A stretch of DNA of 64,000 bases from Frigoribacterium sp. VKM Ac-2836 (lineage in GTDB: Bacteria; Actinomycetota; Actinomycetes; Actinomycetales; Microbacteriaceae), in the NCBI RefSeq assembly GCF_013248995.1, contig NZ_JABRPK010000001.1, positions 124,001 to 188,000 of the forward strand. Direction: 5' to 3'. The notes under the pieces were generated by a model. That model was not told where the DNA came from and ran no database searches. It saw only the letters and a program-made list of their open reading frames with translations. A program made the translations under genes and the position numbers. Below are positions 7,932 to 17,272 of this stretch, one piece after another (the first letter of the stretch is position 1; every line of letters begins with the position of its first letter).

Positions 7932-9224
7932 CTAGAACGCCCGCCGCGCCTCCTCGGTGGTCAACCCGCGGACGCCCCGCGTCGACACGGCCGCGAGCGT
8001 CGCCACGACGATGATCGCGGCGCAGGCGAGCAGCGTGGGTCGCGTGCCGAACTGCTGGGCCGCCGGGCCCGCGAAGATCTCGCCGAGAGGTACGGCGACG
8101 AACGAGCCGACCATGTCGTACGAGTAGACGCGAGCCAAGGAGGCGCGGGGCACGTTGCCCTGCAGCGACTGGTCCCACGAGATGGCGAAGATCTCGAGGG
8201 CGACGCCGCCCAGCAGGAACGCCACCACGAGGGCGGGCACAGCGGGTGCCAGTCCGAGCGTCGCCACCGGCACCGCCGTCACGGCCATCAGCCCCACGCC
8301 CACGGCGAGACCGTGTCGGGGGCGCCACCGCATCGCGACCACCGCGCCGAGGCCGAGGCCCACGGTCTGGGCCGCGACGACCAGCCCCCAGGCCGCCCGA
8401 CCGAACGTGTCGTCGGCCACGACGGGGCCCAGCACCGTGGTCGCCCCCACGAAGGCGGCGTTCAGCACGGCGAACTGGGCGACGACGATCCACACCCACG
8501 AGCGTCGGGTGAACTCGCTCCACCCCTCGCGCAGGTCGGCGATCACGGACGAGCCGGAACCGACGCCCGCGACGCCAGCCGAGGCCTCGGCATCCTGCCG
8601 AGCCGGCAGCCGTAGTCGCGAGTACAGGACGCCCGCCAGCGCGAATCCGGCCGCGTCGACGGCGAGGCCCCATCCCGGCCCGACCACGGCCACGATCGCC
8701 GCCCCGGCGGACGCCCCGACGACGCTGCCCCCGTTCAGGCCCAGGCGCAGCAGGGCGTTCGCCGGTCGCAGCAGAGCGGCCGGGACCGTCTCGGGCACGA
8801 GGGCCGCCGCGGTCGGCAGGCTCACCGCGGCCACGGCGCCGTTCAGCACGCTCAGGACGACCAGCAGCGGGATCGTCGCCGACCCCGTGATCACGAGCGC
8901 GGCGACCACGCCCTGCGTCCCGGCCGCGGCGAGCGACGTCCCCACCAGCACGACGTCCCGTCTCAGTCGGTCGGCGATCACACCCCCGGCGAGCAGCACC
9001 GCCACGTTGGCGATCGACCGGGCCGCGACGACCAGGCCGAGGTCCGCCGCCGACCCGGTCAGGTCGAGCACGGCGAACGCGAGCGCGATCGGTGCGACGG
9101 CGTTGCCGAGGACGCCCGTCGTCCGAGCCGCGAGCAGCCAGCGGAACGTGGCGTGGCCGAGGGGGCCGCGGCGGTCGTCCGTCTCGTCGGGAACCGAGGA
9201 GGCGCCTCCCTGGCCCTCGGTCAC
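7932..9224 (-). CDS. MFS transporter, probable drug or metabolite exporter
   Basis: 430 residues with about 12 hydrophobic spans. The N-terminal domain begins HATFRWLLAARTTGVLGNAV and contains the loop 2-3 motif GGVIADRLRRD; the second half opens with WVWIVVAQFAVLNAAFVGA. This layout matches the MFS_3/enterobactin-exporter-like group. It is translated with the upstream regulator (ATGA overlap at 9221-9224), which suggests that the regulator controls its own exporter. The gene carries two copies of the dispersed 10-mer (7945-7954 and 8138-8147). Substrate unknown. Confidence 0.88.
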   Translation of the reverse strand: MTEGQGGASSVPDETDDRRGPLGHATFRWLLAARTTGVLGNAVAPIALAFAVLDLTGSAADLGLVVAARSIANVAVLLAGGVIADRLRRDVVLVGTSLAAAGTQGVVAALVITGSATIPLLVVLSVLNGAVAAVSLPTAAALVPETVPAALLRPANALLRLGLNGGSVVGASAGAAIVAVVGPGWGLAVDAAGFALAGVLYSRLRLPARQDAEASAGVAGVGSGSSVIADLREGWSEFTRRSWVWIVVAQFAVLNAAFVGATTVLGPVVADDTFGRAAWGLVVAAQTVGLGLGAVVAMRWRPRHGLAVGVGLMAVTAVPVATLGLAPAVPALVVAFLLGGVALEIFAISWDQSLQGNVPRASLARVYSYDMVGSFVAVPLGEIFAGPAAQQFGTRPTLLACAAIIVVATLAAVSTRGVRGLTTEEARRAF

Positions 9225-9745
9225 GGTCGCCTCAGCGGGAACAACGCGGCCGTCATCGACACGGGGCTCGTGCCCGGTGTCCGGGGTCGCCGGGCGGCGG
9301 CGTGCAAGAGAGCGGAGGCGTGCCCCACGTGGCGGACGACGCGCTGCCAGGTCTCGGCGTCGACCCAGAGCTCGGCATCGGTCGAGACCTGGGGGCCCGC
9401 CACCCGCCGGGGGGAGCGCCGGCGCAGTTCGTCGACCAGGGCCTCGACGTACCGGGCGCGTTCCTCGTCGCCGTCGTCGTCGAGGGGAGCGGGCGCGAGC
9501 GGGAAGGGACGGGCCGACGACAGGTGGCGGTAGCGCTTGGCCTCACCGCCCCGGATCGTGACCAGCTCGACGACCTCGACGAGCCCGGCCCGCTCGAGCA
9601 CCCGCAGGTGGTAGCTCGCCGTCGCCTGGGACAGTCCGAGCTCGCGACCCGCCTCGGCGGCGCTCATCGCGACGCCGGTCAGGAGCGACAGCAGTCGGAG
9701 GCGGATCGGGTGGGCCGTGGCGCGGAGTTCGTCGAGTGCGGGCAT
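9221..9745 (-). CDS. ArsR-type winged-helix regulator of the MFS gene
   Basis: 174 residues from the ATG at 9745; this start puts the DNA-binding domain immediately at the N-terminus. Seen: ATAHPIRLRLLSLL followed by the helix-turn-helix AAEAGRELGLSQATASYHLRVLE and a wing with RGGEAKRYRHLSS, matching ArsR/HTH_20 regulators. The C-terminal half carries no metal-binding cysteines, so it probably senses an organic ligand or binds constitutively. It overlaps the exporter gene by 4 nt. Its promoter lies in the 140-bp region shared with the divergent GH4 operon. Confidence 0.85.
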   Translation of the reverse strand: MPALDELRATAHPIRLRLLSLLTGVAMSAAEAGRELGLSQATASYHLRVLERAGLVEVVELVTIRGGEAKRYRHLSSARPFPLAPAPLDDDGDEERARYVEALVDELRRRSPRRVAGPQVSTDAELWVDAETWQRVVRHVGHASALLHAAARRPRTPGTSPVSMTAALFPLRRP

Positions 9746-9817
9746 GACGTCATCGTGCGGCCCCTCGACCCTGACCGTCAAACGGGTCTTTGGGGGTCGG
9801 TCCTTGGCGCCACACGG

Positions 9818-9878
9818 ATGATCGTATTTTGTCGTTAATGATTGCTTGGTTGCACTTTCGCGCATGTTCAGTCAAGAT
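9818..9878 (+). promoter_or_regulatory. Promoter and putative DeoR sites of the GH4 operon
   Basis: TTGCAC at 9850-9855 and CAAGAT at 9873-9878 are separated by 17 nt, and the -10 ends 7 nt before the ATG, so the transcript may be leaderless. Upstream, ATGATCG at 9818-9824 and the near-copy ATGATTG at 9838-9844 are spaced by 20 bp (two helical turns). The same 7-mer occurs at the other two sugar promoters (21968-21984 reverse; 23036-23042), pointing to the DeoR-family protein at 22045. Confidence 0.5.
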
Positions 9879-9885
9879 CTTGCGC

Positions 9886-11202
9886 ATGACACGAATCGCG
9901 TTCATGGGTGCCGGCAGCGTCGTCTTCACCCGCCAGCTGATCGCCGACCTGCTCGGCTTCGACGACCTCGGCCCGATCGAGGTGGCCCTGCACGACATCG
10001 ACCGTCAGCGCCTCGACGTGGCGGAGGGCACGGCGCACCAGCTCGCCGAGCGCTTCGGGCGACCGGTCACGGTGTCGGCCCACCTCGAGCGCCGCGAGGC
10101 CCTGGCCGGGGCGGACTTCGTCATCGACATGGTGCAGATCGGCGGGGTCGAGGCGACGCGTCGCGATCTCGAGATCCCGGCCCGGCACGGCCTGCTGCAG
10201 ACCATCGGCGACACCACGGGCGTGGGCGGGGTGTTCCGCGCGCTGCGCACGTTCCCGTTCCTCTCGGCCCTCACGGCCGACATGCGCGAGCTCTGCCCCG
10301 ACGCCGTCCTGCTGAACTACACGAACCCGATGGCCATGAACATCTGGTGGGCCTCCGTCGTCGCTCCCGACATCACCGCCCTCGGCCTGTGCCACAGCGT
10401 CTACTGGACGGCTCACGACCTCGCCGAGCTGGTCGGCGTCCCGGTCGAGCAGACCGTCCACCGCGCCGCCGGCGTCAACCACCAGAGCTGGTTGCTCGAA
10501 TGGACCCACGAAGGGCGCGATCTCTACCCCCTGCTCGAGCAGAAGATCGCCGCCGACCCCGAGCTGCGGCGCCGCGTGCGCGTCGAGATGTTCCGTCGCG
10601 TCGGCTTCTACCCGACCGAGACCAGCGAGCACTCCTCCGAGTACCTCTCGTGGTTCCTCCGGTCGCCCGAGCAGGTCGAGCGGTTCCGCCTGCAGCCGCT
10701 CGAGTACCTCGGCATCAGCGACGACAACGTCTCCGAGTACCACCGCGCCCAGGAGGCGTTGCGCACCGGCAGCCCCTTGCCGCTCGAGGAGGGCGCCACC
10801 GAGTACGCCCCGCAGGTGATCCACTCGCTCGTGACGGGCACGCCGCGCGAGATCCATGCGAACGTCCCGAACCTCGGCCTGATCGACAACCTGCCGCAGG
10901 GCGCCGTGGTCGAGGTGCCGACGCTGGTGGGCGGGCACGGCATCCGGCCGGTGGCGATGGGTGCGCTGCCGGTCGCGTGCGCCGCGGTGAACCGTCCTTA
11001 CGTGTCGGTGGCCGAGTTGACCGTCGAGGCGATGCGCACGGGTGACCCGCGCCTCCTGCGCCAGGCGGTGCTGGTCGATCCGAACGCCGGCTCGACCCTG
11101 ACCCCCGAGCAGATCTGGCGACTCTGCGACGAGCTCGTCGAGGCGCACGGCGACCTGCTGCCCGAACCCTTGCGCGAACTCCTGCCCGCGAGCGCGCTGT
11201 GA
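9886..11202 (+). CDS. GH4 family NAD-dependent alpha-galactosidase-type glycosidase
   Basis: 438 residues. GH4 enzymes hydrolyse glycosides by a redox mechanism using NAD+ and Mn2+. Seen: N-terminal Rossmann motif FMGAGSVVFT, the substrate-binding NYTNPMA near residues 145-151, metal ligands Cys169 in GLCHS and His199 in GVNHQ. MelA-like features and the galactose-type neighbours favour an alpha-galactosidase or alpha-N-acetylgalactosaminidase over a 6-phospho-glucosidase; there is no PTS gene nearby. ATG 9886 is chosen because it starts the Rossmann strand; upstream in-frame codons fall inside the promoter. First gene of an operon running to 19762; overlaps the aldolase by GTGA. Confidence 0.85.
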   Translation: MTRIAFMGAGSVVFTRQLIADLLGFDDLGPIEVALHDIDRQRLDVAEGTAHQLAERFGRPVTVSAHLERREALAGADFVIDMVQIGGVEATRRDLEIPARHGLLQTIGDTTGVGGVFRALRTFPFLSALTADMRELCPDAVLLNYTNPMAMNIWWASVVAPDITALGLCHSVYWTAHDLAELVGVPVEQTVHRAAGVNHQSWLLEWTHEGRDLYPLLEQKIAADPELRRRVRVEMFRRVGFYPTETSEHSSEYLSWFLRSPEQVERFRLQPLEYLGISDDNVSEYHRAQEALRTGSPLPLEEGATEYAPQVIHSLVTGTPREIHANVPNLGLIDNLPQGAVVEVPTLVGGHGIRPVAMGALPVACAAVNRPYVSVAELTVEAMRTGDPRLLRQAVLVDPNAGSTLTPEQIWRLCDELVEAHGDLLPEPLRELLPASAL

Positions 11203-12077
11203 CGGCCGTCGCGACGGCCGAGCTGATCGCGACGGCCGTCGAGCGCGGGACGGCGGTACCGAGCTTCAACGTCATCGGGCTCGAGCACGCCGAAGGCATC
11301 GTCCTGGGCGCCGAGCGCGCCGGTGGCGACGTCCTGCTGCAGCTCAGCGAGAACGCCGTGCGCTATCACGGCGGGCTCCGGCCCCTGGTCGCGGCCTGCC
11401 GTGAGCTCGCGGCGGCGGCCTCGGTCGGCGTGTCCATCCATCTCGACCACGTCGAGGACTCCGACCTGATCGACGAGACCATCGCGCTCGGCCCGGTCGC
11501 CGGCATCGGCTCGGTCATGGTCGACGCGTCGACCCTGCCCTACGACGAGAACGTCGCCGTGACCGCGGACGCGGCTCGGCGGGCCCGGGCGGCCGGGCTC
11601 TGGGTCGAGGCCGAACTCGGTGCGATCGGCGGCAAGGACGGCGCGCACGCCCCGGGGGTGCGCACCGACCCGGCCGAGGCGTCGTCGTTCGTCTCGGCCA
11701 CCGGCGTCGACGGCCTGGCGGTCGCGGTCGGATCGTCGCACGCGATGGCCGACCGGTCGGCCTCGATCGACCTCGACCTCGTGCGTCGACTGGCGGACGC
11801 CGTGCCGGTGCCGCTCGTGCTGCACGGGTCGTCGGGCGTGCCCGACGACATGATCCGCGCGGCGGTCGACGCCGGCATCCGCAAGATCAACGTCGGCACC
11901 GCCCTCAACATCGCGTGGACGGCGGCCGTGCGGGCCGCCCTCGCCGACGACGCCGCCCTCACCGATCCCCGCCGCTACGGCCGGCCCGGGCGCGAGGCGC
12001 TGGCCGCCTCGGTCGCCTCCTTCTGCTCCGTCATCTCACCGACCACCGCCTCCGTCACCGCCCCCGCCGGCCGGTAG
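11199..12077 (+). CDS. Class II ketose-bisphosphate aldolase (GatY/KbaY type)
   Basis: 292 residues. Cleaves tagatose-1,6-bisphosphate or fructose-1,6-bisphosphate to DHAP and glyceraldehyde-3-phosphate with a zinc ion. Seen: zinc and catalytic motif SIHLDHVED around residue 88, EAELGAIGGKDG, the second zinc histidine in GSSHAM, and phosphate-binding LHGSSGVPDD and INVGTALN. The length matches the GatY/KbaY/Fba-A class. GTG start overlaps the GH4 stop. Together with the AgaS-type and tagatose-kinase-type neighbours, the tagatose reading is preferred; sequence alone cannot exclude fructose-bisphosphate. Confidence 0.85.
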   Translation: MTAVATAELIATAVERGTAVPSFNVIGLEHAEGIVLGAERAGGDVLLQLSENAVRYHGGLRPLVAACRELAAAASVGVSIHLDHVEDSDLIDETIALGPVAGIGSVMVDASTLPYDENVAVTADAARRARAAGLWVEAELGAIGGKDGAHAPGVRTDPAEASSFVSATGVDGLAVAVGSSHAMADRSASIDLDLVRRLADAVPVPLVLHGSSGVPDDMIRAAVDAGIRKINVGTALNIAWTAAVRAALADDAALTDPRRYGRPGREALAASVASFCSVISPTTASVTAPAGR

Positions 12078-12097
12078 GGCACCTCGAAAGGAACACC

Positions 12098-12976
12098 ATG
12101 AGCCTCACCACCACCGAGATCCTGAGCCAGCCCGACACCTGGGCCCGGGCCATCGCCGAGGCACCCGCGGCCAGCACCTTCTTCGGGTTGCCCGGCGAGC
12201 GCGTGCTCTTCCTCGGCTGCGGCACCTCGGCGTTCGTCGCCGAGTCGTTGGCCCACCTCCGCGAACGCGCGGGGCTCGGCGAGACCGACGCCGCCTACGC
12301 CAGTGAATGGCGTCCCGGCCGCCGGTACGACCGCATCGTCGCGATCACCCGGTCGGGCACGACCACCGAGATCCTCGACGCCCTCGCCGCCGCCGACCCC
12401 GAGACCGTCAAGGTCGCGATCGTGGCGGTCTCCGGCAAGCCCGTCGACGCCCTGGTCTCGGACACCCTGGTGCTCGACTACGCGGACGAGCAGAGCGTCG
12501 TGCAGACCCGGTTCCCGACGACGCTGCTGGCCGCGGCCCGCGCCGTCTACGGCTACGACGTGAGCGGTCTGGTCGAACAGGGTCGCGCCTCCCTGTCCGT
12601 GCCCTTCGGTCTCGACGTGACGCGCTTCGACCACTTCGTCTATCTCGGCAGCGGCTGGACCCACGGCCTCGCACAAGAGGCGGCCCTCAAGGTGCGAGAG
12701 GCCGCGCAGGCCTGGTCGGAGTCGTACCCCCTGCTCGACTACCGTCACGGCCCCATCGCGGTCGCGGGCGAGAGGTCGCTCGTCTGGATCATGGGCCCGG
12801 TCGAGCCGCAGCTGGTCGCCGACATCGAGGCGGTGGGCGCGACGGTCGTCGTCGGCGACGACGACCCCCTCGTCCAGCTCGCCGAGGCACAGCGGCTCGC
12901 CGTCGCACTCGCCGAGAGCCGGGGGTTGAACCCCGACACGCCCCGACACCTGACCCGCTCGGTCATCCTCGGCTGA
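12098..12976 (+). CDS. SIS-domain sugar-phosphate isomerase/deaminase (AgaS type)
   Basis: 292 residues with two SIS domains. AgaS proteins convert galactosamine-6-phosphate to tagatose-6-phosphate and ammonia. Seen: phosphate loop LFLGCGTSAFVAESL, the serine-rich loop ITRSGTTTEILDAL near residue 88, and LKVREAAQAWSESYP followed by YRHGP and the C-terminal HLTRSVIL block characteristic of the GlmS/AgaS isomerase half. No glutaminase domain, so it is not GlmS. GAAAGGAAC provides the ribosome binding site 6-8 nt before the ATG. Fructosamine or glucosamine phosphate isomerisation remains possible. Confidence 0.82.
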   Translation: MSLTTTEILSQPDTWARAIAEAPAASTFFGLPGERVLFLGCGTSAFVAESLAHLRERAGLGETDAAYASEWRPGRRYDRIVAITRSGTTTEILDALAAADPETVKVAIVAVSGKPVDALVSDTLVLDYADEQSVVQTRFPTTLLAAARAVYGYDVSGLVEQGRASLSVPFGLDVTRFDHFVYLGSGWTHGLAQEAALKVREAAQAWSESYPLLDYRHGPIAVAGERSLVWIMGPVEPQLVADIEAVGATVVVGDDDPLVQLAEAQRLAVALAESRGLNPDTPRHLTRSVILG

Positions 12977-13018
12977 CGACGAGCCCTCTCCCCACCCCCA
13001 CCCGAACGGAGCACGACG

Positions 13019-14398
13019 ATGTCCTTCTTCTCGCACACCACGACCGGCCGCAGCACGGCCGACGGCCGCAGGCACCCCGCCCGCGGCGCGACCGCCGGAC
13101 GACTCCGGCGGGGGCTGGCGCTCGGCGCAGCCGTGGCCACGGCGGCGGGCCTCCTCGCCGGCTGCGCACCCTCGGGGTCCTCGACCCTCGACGAGTCGGC
13201 CGACGTCGAGATCACCATGTGGACGGGACAGGACGACGCGGCCGGCCAACTGCTCGACGACCTGGCGCAGGAGTTCATGGACGAGCACCCGAACGTCACG
13301 CTCAAGCTGTCGCCCGGGGCCTCGTCGACCGAGGAGCTGCTACAGAAGCTGTCGGCCTCGTTCGCCGGGGGCACCTACCCCGACATCTCGTACGCCTTCG
13401 GCTCGTGGGCGAGCCAGCTCGAGAAGTCGAAGCGCACCCTCGACATCACCGACCAGGTCGCCGAGCCCGACGTGAAGTGGGAGGAGTTCCCCCAGGCCGC
13501 CCGCAGCACGGTGCAACCGACCGGCGACCGCACCATCGGGTTCCCCGCCGTCGTCGACAACATCAGCCTCCTCTTCAACAAGACGGTGTTCGACGAGGCG
13601 GGCGTCGCGTACCCGACCGCCGACTGGACCTGGGACGACTTCCGTGCGGCGGCGAAGCAGCTGACCGACCCCGCCTCGAACACCTACGGCTACGGCTACT
13701 CGGTGTCGGGCAGCGAGGAGACCACGTGGCAGCTGTGGCCGCACCTCTGGCAGAACGGGGGCGAGATCCTCAGCGAGGACGGCACCGAGGCCGCCTTCGA
13801 CGGCGATGCCGGGGTGGAGGCGTTGACCTTGCTGCGCGACATGGCCGTCGAGGACGAGAGCGTGTACCTCGACCAGACCGACACGAAGTTCGGACCGCTG
13901 TTCGCCAGCGACCGCATCGGCATGATCACCTCGGGCCCGTGGCAGCTGAACGACCTGAAGATCGCCGGCACCGAGTACGGGGTCGTCGAGCTCCCGGGCA
14001 CCGACGGCGACCACCAGACGGTCTCCGGGCCCGACGTCTGGGCGCTGTTCGACCACCAGGACGCGAACCGGGCGTACTGGTCGTACGAGTTCACCGAGTG
14101 GCTGACCTCGGCCGAGCAGGACCTGCGCTTCAACGTCGAGTACGGCAACCTGCCCTTGCGCTCGAGCGAGTCCGACAGCCCCGAGTTCCAGGCGAAGGCG
14201 GCCGAACTGCCCGGGCTCGACGTGATGCAGGCCAACGCCGAGAACGCGAAGCACGCCCGACCCACCGTGCCCGGGTACGTCGACGTGTCGGCCGCCGTCG
14301 GGCAGGCGGTGTCGTCGGTGCTGCAGGGCCAGGGCGAACCCGCCGAGGCCCTGCGCAAGGCCGCGGACGAGGCCGACGAGTCGCTGGGCGACCAGTGA
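13019..14398 (+). CDS. Sugar-binding lipoprotein of a CUT1 ABC importer
   Basis: 459 residues. Signal peptide with twin basic N-region and lipobox LLAGC (Cys49 lipidated), then a family 1 extracellular solute-binding fold: VEITMWTGQDD, YPDISYAFGSW, LLFNKTVFDEAGV, and the hinge motif TADWTWDDFRAAAKQL. It captures the imported sugar outside the membrane and hands it to the two permeases that follow. Ribosome binding site ACGGAGC. Position between galactoside-degrading enzymes suggests alpha-galactosides or amino-sugar disaccharides such as melibiose or raffinose; the ligand is inferred. Confidence 0.9.
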   Translation: MSFFSHTTTGRSTADGRRHPARGATAGRLRRGLALGAAVATAAGLLAGCAPSGSSTLDESADVEITMWTGQDDAAGQLLDDLAQEFMDEHPNVTLKLSPGASSTEELLQKLSASFAGGTYPDISYAFGSWASQLEKSKRTLDITDQVAEPDVKWEEFPQAARSTVQPTGDRTIGFPAVVDNISLLFNKTVFDEAGVAYPTADWTWDDFRAAAKQLTDPASNTYGYGYSVSGSEETTWQLWPHLWQNGGEILSEDGTEAAFDGDAGVEALTLLRDMAVEDESVYLDQTDTKFGPLFASDRIGMITSGPWQLNDLKIAGTEYGVVELPGTDGDHQTVSGPDVWALFDHQDANRAYWSYEFTEWLTSAEQDLRFNVEYGNLPLRSSESDSPEFQAKAAELPGLDVMQANAENAKHARPTVPGYVDVSAAVGQAVSSVLQGQGEPAEALRKAADEADESLGDQ

Positions 14399-15363
14399 CC
14401 GCGACCTCGGCGCCGACGCGACCGGGGCAGGCCGAGCCCCCGGGAGGCGCGGGGCGGCCCCCGGCGCCGGCTCGGCCCCGCGGGCGGCTCGGCTCCCGCC
14501 TCGGCGGATGGGGGTTCGTCGCGCCGGCCCTGGTGATCGTGCTGGGCCTGTCGATCTTCCCGGCGGTCTGGGCGCTGCTGTTGTCCCTGCAGGAGTGGGA
14601 CGGGTTCAGTGCGCCCGAGTTCGTCGGGGTCGACAACTACGCCGAGCTGGTCGGCGACGCCGACCTCGGGGCGGCCGTGCTGCACACGGTGCTCTACACC
14701 GCGCTGTTCGTGCCCGCGGTCGTGCTGCTCGGCCTCTTCCTGGCCGTGTCCCTCAACCGGCGCATCCGATTCATCGGGCTCTACCGGACGGCCATCTTCG
14801 TCCCGTTCGTCGCCTCGGCCGCCGCGACGGGCATCCTGACGACGTACCTCTTCAACCCGCAGTTCGGTCTGATGAACAACGTGCTCCGGGTGCTCCACCT
14901 GCCCCAGCAGGGATGGCTCGAGGACCCGACCCAGTCGATGGTCGTCATCGCGATCATGTCGCTGTGGGGGCAGGCGGCCTTCACGACGGTGATCTACCTC
15001 GCGGCCCTGCAGGACGTGCCCGGCGACGTCGTCGAGGCGGCGCGCATCGACGGTGCCGGGCCGACGCAGATCTTCTGGAACGTCGTGTGGCCGCAGCTGC
15101 GGCCCGTCACGACCTTCGTCGCCATCTACATGACCCTCCAGGCCGTGCAGCTCTTCGACCTCGTCTACACGACCACCCGCGGTGGTCCGCTCAACGCGAC
15201 CGAGACGATCGTCTACTACCTCTGGCAGACCGCCTTCCGCGAACTCGACTTCGGCTACGGCTCGGCCATCGCCTACGGCCTGTTCTTCGTCACCCTGATC
15301 GCCACCGTCATCGTCACCGTGCAGCAGCGCCGCGCTGCCGCCCGAGAACAGGAGACCCGATGA
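14395..15363 (+). CDS. CUT1 ABC sugar permease 1 (MalF/LacF type)
   Basis: 322 residues; GTG start overlapping the binding-protein stop (GTGA). Six hydrophobic spans, starting FVAPALVIVLGLSIFPAVWA after a Pro/Gly/Arg-rich cytoplasmic tail. The EAA loop that contacts the ATPase is visible as EAARIDGAGPTQIFWNVVWP. Forms the transmembrane channel with the next gene. No ATPase gene is present anywhere in this operon, so a shared MsiK-like ATPase from elsewhere must energise it. Confidence 0.92.
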   Translation: MTATSAPTRPGQAEPPGGAGRPPAPARPRGRLGSRLGGWGFVAPALVIVLGLSIFPAVWALLLSLQEWDGFSAPEFVGVDNYAELVGDADLGAAVLHTVLYTALFVPAVVLLGLFLAVSLNRRIRFIGLYRTAIFVPFVASAAATGILTTYLFNPQFGLMNNVLRVLHLPQQGWLEDPTQSMVVIAIMSLWGQAAFTTVIYLAALQDVPGDVVEAARIDGAGPTQIFWNVVWPQLRPVTTFVAIYMTLQAVQLFDLVYTTTRGGPLNATETIVYYLWQTAFRELDFGYGSAIAYGLFFVTLIATVIVTVQQRRAAAREQETR

Positions 15364-16265
15364 GCGTCGACGCCCCGGTGCTGCCGCGCCGTCCCCTCGA
15401 CACGGCCGAGGCCGTCGTCTCGCCGCCGCGACCCGCGCGTGGTCGTCGTCGGCGCCTCCCCTTCAGCGCATGGCACCTGCTGCTGTTGCCCGTCGCGGTG
15501 GTCTTCCTGGTGCCGTTCGTCGAGATGTTCCTGACGTCGTTCACGCCGGCGGGCGAGATCAACAAGTTCCCGCCGGCGTTCTTCCCGTCGTCGCTCACGA
15601 CGGCCGGGTACGAGAAGCTCTTCGCCGAGTCCGACATCCTGCTCTGGCTCGCGAACACGGTGATCGTCTCGATCGTCGCGATCGTGTCGCACCTCGTGCT
15701 CTGCTCGTTGGCCGGCTACGGGTTCGCGCGCCTGCGGTTCCCCGGGCGCGACATCGGCTTCCTCGCGGTGCTCGCGACGATCATGATCCCCACCCAGCTG
15801 CTGATGATCCCGACCTACGTGCTGTTCGCCCGGGTCGGGCTGATCGACACCCTGGGTGCGGCGATCGTGCCGTGGCTGGCCTCGGCCTTCGGCATCTTCC
15901 TGATGAGACAGTTCTTCCTCTCGCTGCCGGTCGAGCTCGAGGAGGCGGGCATGATCGACGGCTGCACGCGGGTTCAGGTCTTCTTCCGTATCGTCCTGCC
16001 GCTCGCGCGGCCCGCGCTGGCGACCCTGGCGATCTTCACGCTCCTCGGCTCGTGGAACGACCTGGTCTGGCCCCTCATCGCGATCAACGACGCCCAGGCG
16101 TTCACCCTGCAGCTCGGGCTGACGAACTTCCAGGGCAACCGACGAACCGACTGGAGCCTGTTGATGGCCGGCAACGTCGTGGCGACCCTCCCGCTCATCG
16201 TGTTCTTCCTGGTCGCGCAGAAGCAGTTCGTGGCCACCATGACGTTCTCGGGGTTGAAGGGATGA
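15360..16265 (+). CDS. CUT1 ABC sugar permease 2 (MalG/LacG type)
   Basis: 301 residues, ATGA overlap with the preceding permease. Six membrane spans, first around LLLLPVAVVFLVPFVEMF; the EAA loop reads ELEEAGMIDGCTRVQVFFRI. The C-terminus QKQFVATMTFSGLKG is the common ending of MalG-type permeases. Pairs with the upstream permease to form the channel of the importer. Its stop overlaps the PfkB kinase start (ATGA). Confidence 0.92.
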   Translation: MSVDAPVLPRRPLDTAEAVVSPPRPARGRRRRLPFSAWHLLLLPVAVVFLVPFVEMFLTSFTPAGEINKFPPAFFPSSLTTAGYEKLFAESDILLWLANTVIVSIVAIVSHLVLCSLAGYGFARLRFPGRDIGFLAVLATIMIPTQLLMIPTYVLFARVGLIDTLGAAIVPWLASAFGIFLMRQFFLSLPVELEEAGMIDGCTRVQVFFRIVLPLARPALATLAIFTLLGSWNDLVWPLIAINDAQAFTLQLGLTNFQGNRRTDWSLLMAGNVVATLPLIVFFLVAQKQFVATMTFSGLKG

Positions 16266-17272
16266 GCGCCGGGTCCACCCGGGTGCTCGTGGTCGGCGAC
16301 GCGAACCTCGACCTGGTCCTCACGGGCGACGTCGTGCCGCGGTTCGGGCAAGAGGAGCAGCTGCTCGAGTCGAGCCGCCTGGTGCTCGGCAGCTCGGCAG
16401 GCATCGTGGCCCACGGCCTCGCGCGACTGGGGGTCGAGACGACCCTGGTCGCCTGCGTCGGCGACGACGACTTCGGCCGGGTCACGACGCAGCGGCTGCG
16501 AGAAGGCCACGTCGACACCTCGGGCGTGCGGATCGTCGACGGTGCGGCGACCGGACTGTCGGTCATCCTGTCCGCGCCGCACGACCGCTCGATCCTGACC
16601 GACACCGGAGCCATGACCTCCGTCCGCGGCGCCGACGTGAGGGCGGCCCTGGACGCCGCCCGGGCCGCCGGGCGGCCGTTCGGTCACCTGCACGTCGCGT
16701 CGTGGTTCCTGCTGCCCGGCCTCGCGGCCGAGTTGCCCGCCCTGTTCGCCGAGGCGCGCGCCGACGGGGTGACGATCAGCCTCGACACGAACTGGGACCC
16801 CGCGGGTCGCTGGCAGGGGCTCCGCGAGGCGCTGCCGCACGTCGACCTGTTCCTGCCGAACCGTGAGGAGCTGCGCGCCGTCGGCGCCGTGCTCGGCGCC
16901 CCGACCGGCGACGAGCGGGACGGTGGCGAGGGCCCCGCCGTCCAGGACGACCACGACCACGACCTCGCCGCGGCGGCCACGATCGCCGCCCTCGGCCCCG
17001 CCGTCGTCGTCAAGGCGGGCCGGGACGGGGGCTGGTCCCTCCGAGACGGCGGGCGACCCGTCCCGCACCCGGGCCTCGTGCTCGACGTGGTCGACACCAC
17101 GGGCGCCGGCGACAGCTTCGACGCCGGCTACCTCGCGGCCTGGACGACCGGCGTCGACGACGAGGCGGAACGCCTGCGCTGGGCCACGACCGCGGGCTCG
17201 CTCTCGACCCGTGCCGCGGGCGGCACCGGTGCGCAGGCCGTCCGAGGCGACCTCGAGCGGGTACCCGCGTGA
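16262..17272 (+). CDS. PfkB/ribokinase-family carbohydrate kinase
   Basis: 336 residues. Phosphorylates a sugar or sugar phosphate with ATP in the cytoplasm. Seen: N-terminal VVGDANLDLVL, the substrate loop LVLGSSAGIVAHGLARLG, and the ATP/anion-hole signature VDTTGAGDSFDAGYLAAW near residue 280 with catalytic Asp in GAGDSF. An acidic His/Asp-rich insertion (QDDHDHDLAA) near residues 222-240 is unusual. The operon has a second kinase directly downstream, so one may act on the free sugar and the other on its phosphate. Substrate not assigned. GTGA overlap links it to the next gene. Confidence 0.87.
   Translation: MSAGSTRVLVVGDANLDLVLTGDVVPRFGQEEQLLESSRLVLGSSAGIVAHGLARLGVETTLVACVGDDDFGRVTTQRLREGHVDTSGVRIVDGAATGLSVILSAPHDRSILTDTGAMTSVRGADVRAALDAARAAGRPFGHLHVASWFLLPGLAAELPALFAEARADGVTISLDTNWDPAGRWQGLREALPHVDLFLPNREELRAVGAVLGAPTGDERDGGEGPAVQDDHDHDLAAAATIAALGPAVVVKAGRDGGWSLRDGGRPVPHPGLVLDVVDTTGAGDSFDAGYLAAWTTGVDDEAERLRWATTAGSLSTRAAGGTGAQAVRGDLERVPA

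Noticed and set aside
12307-15363. A 1018-codon plus-strand frame spanning several genes
   Set aside because: Only its last third (from 14395) is a real permease; the rest is an out-of-frame shadow of AgaS and the binding protein.
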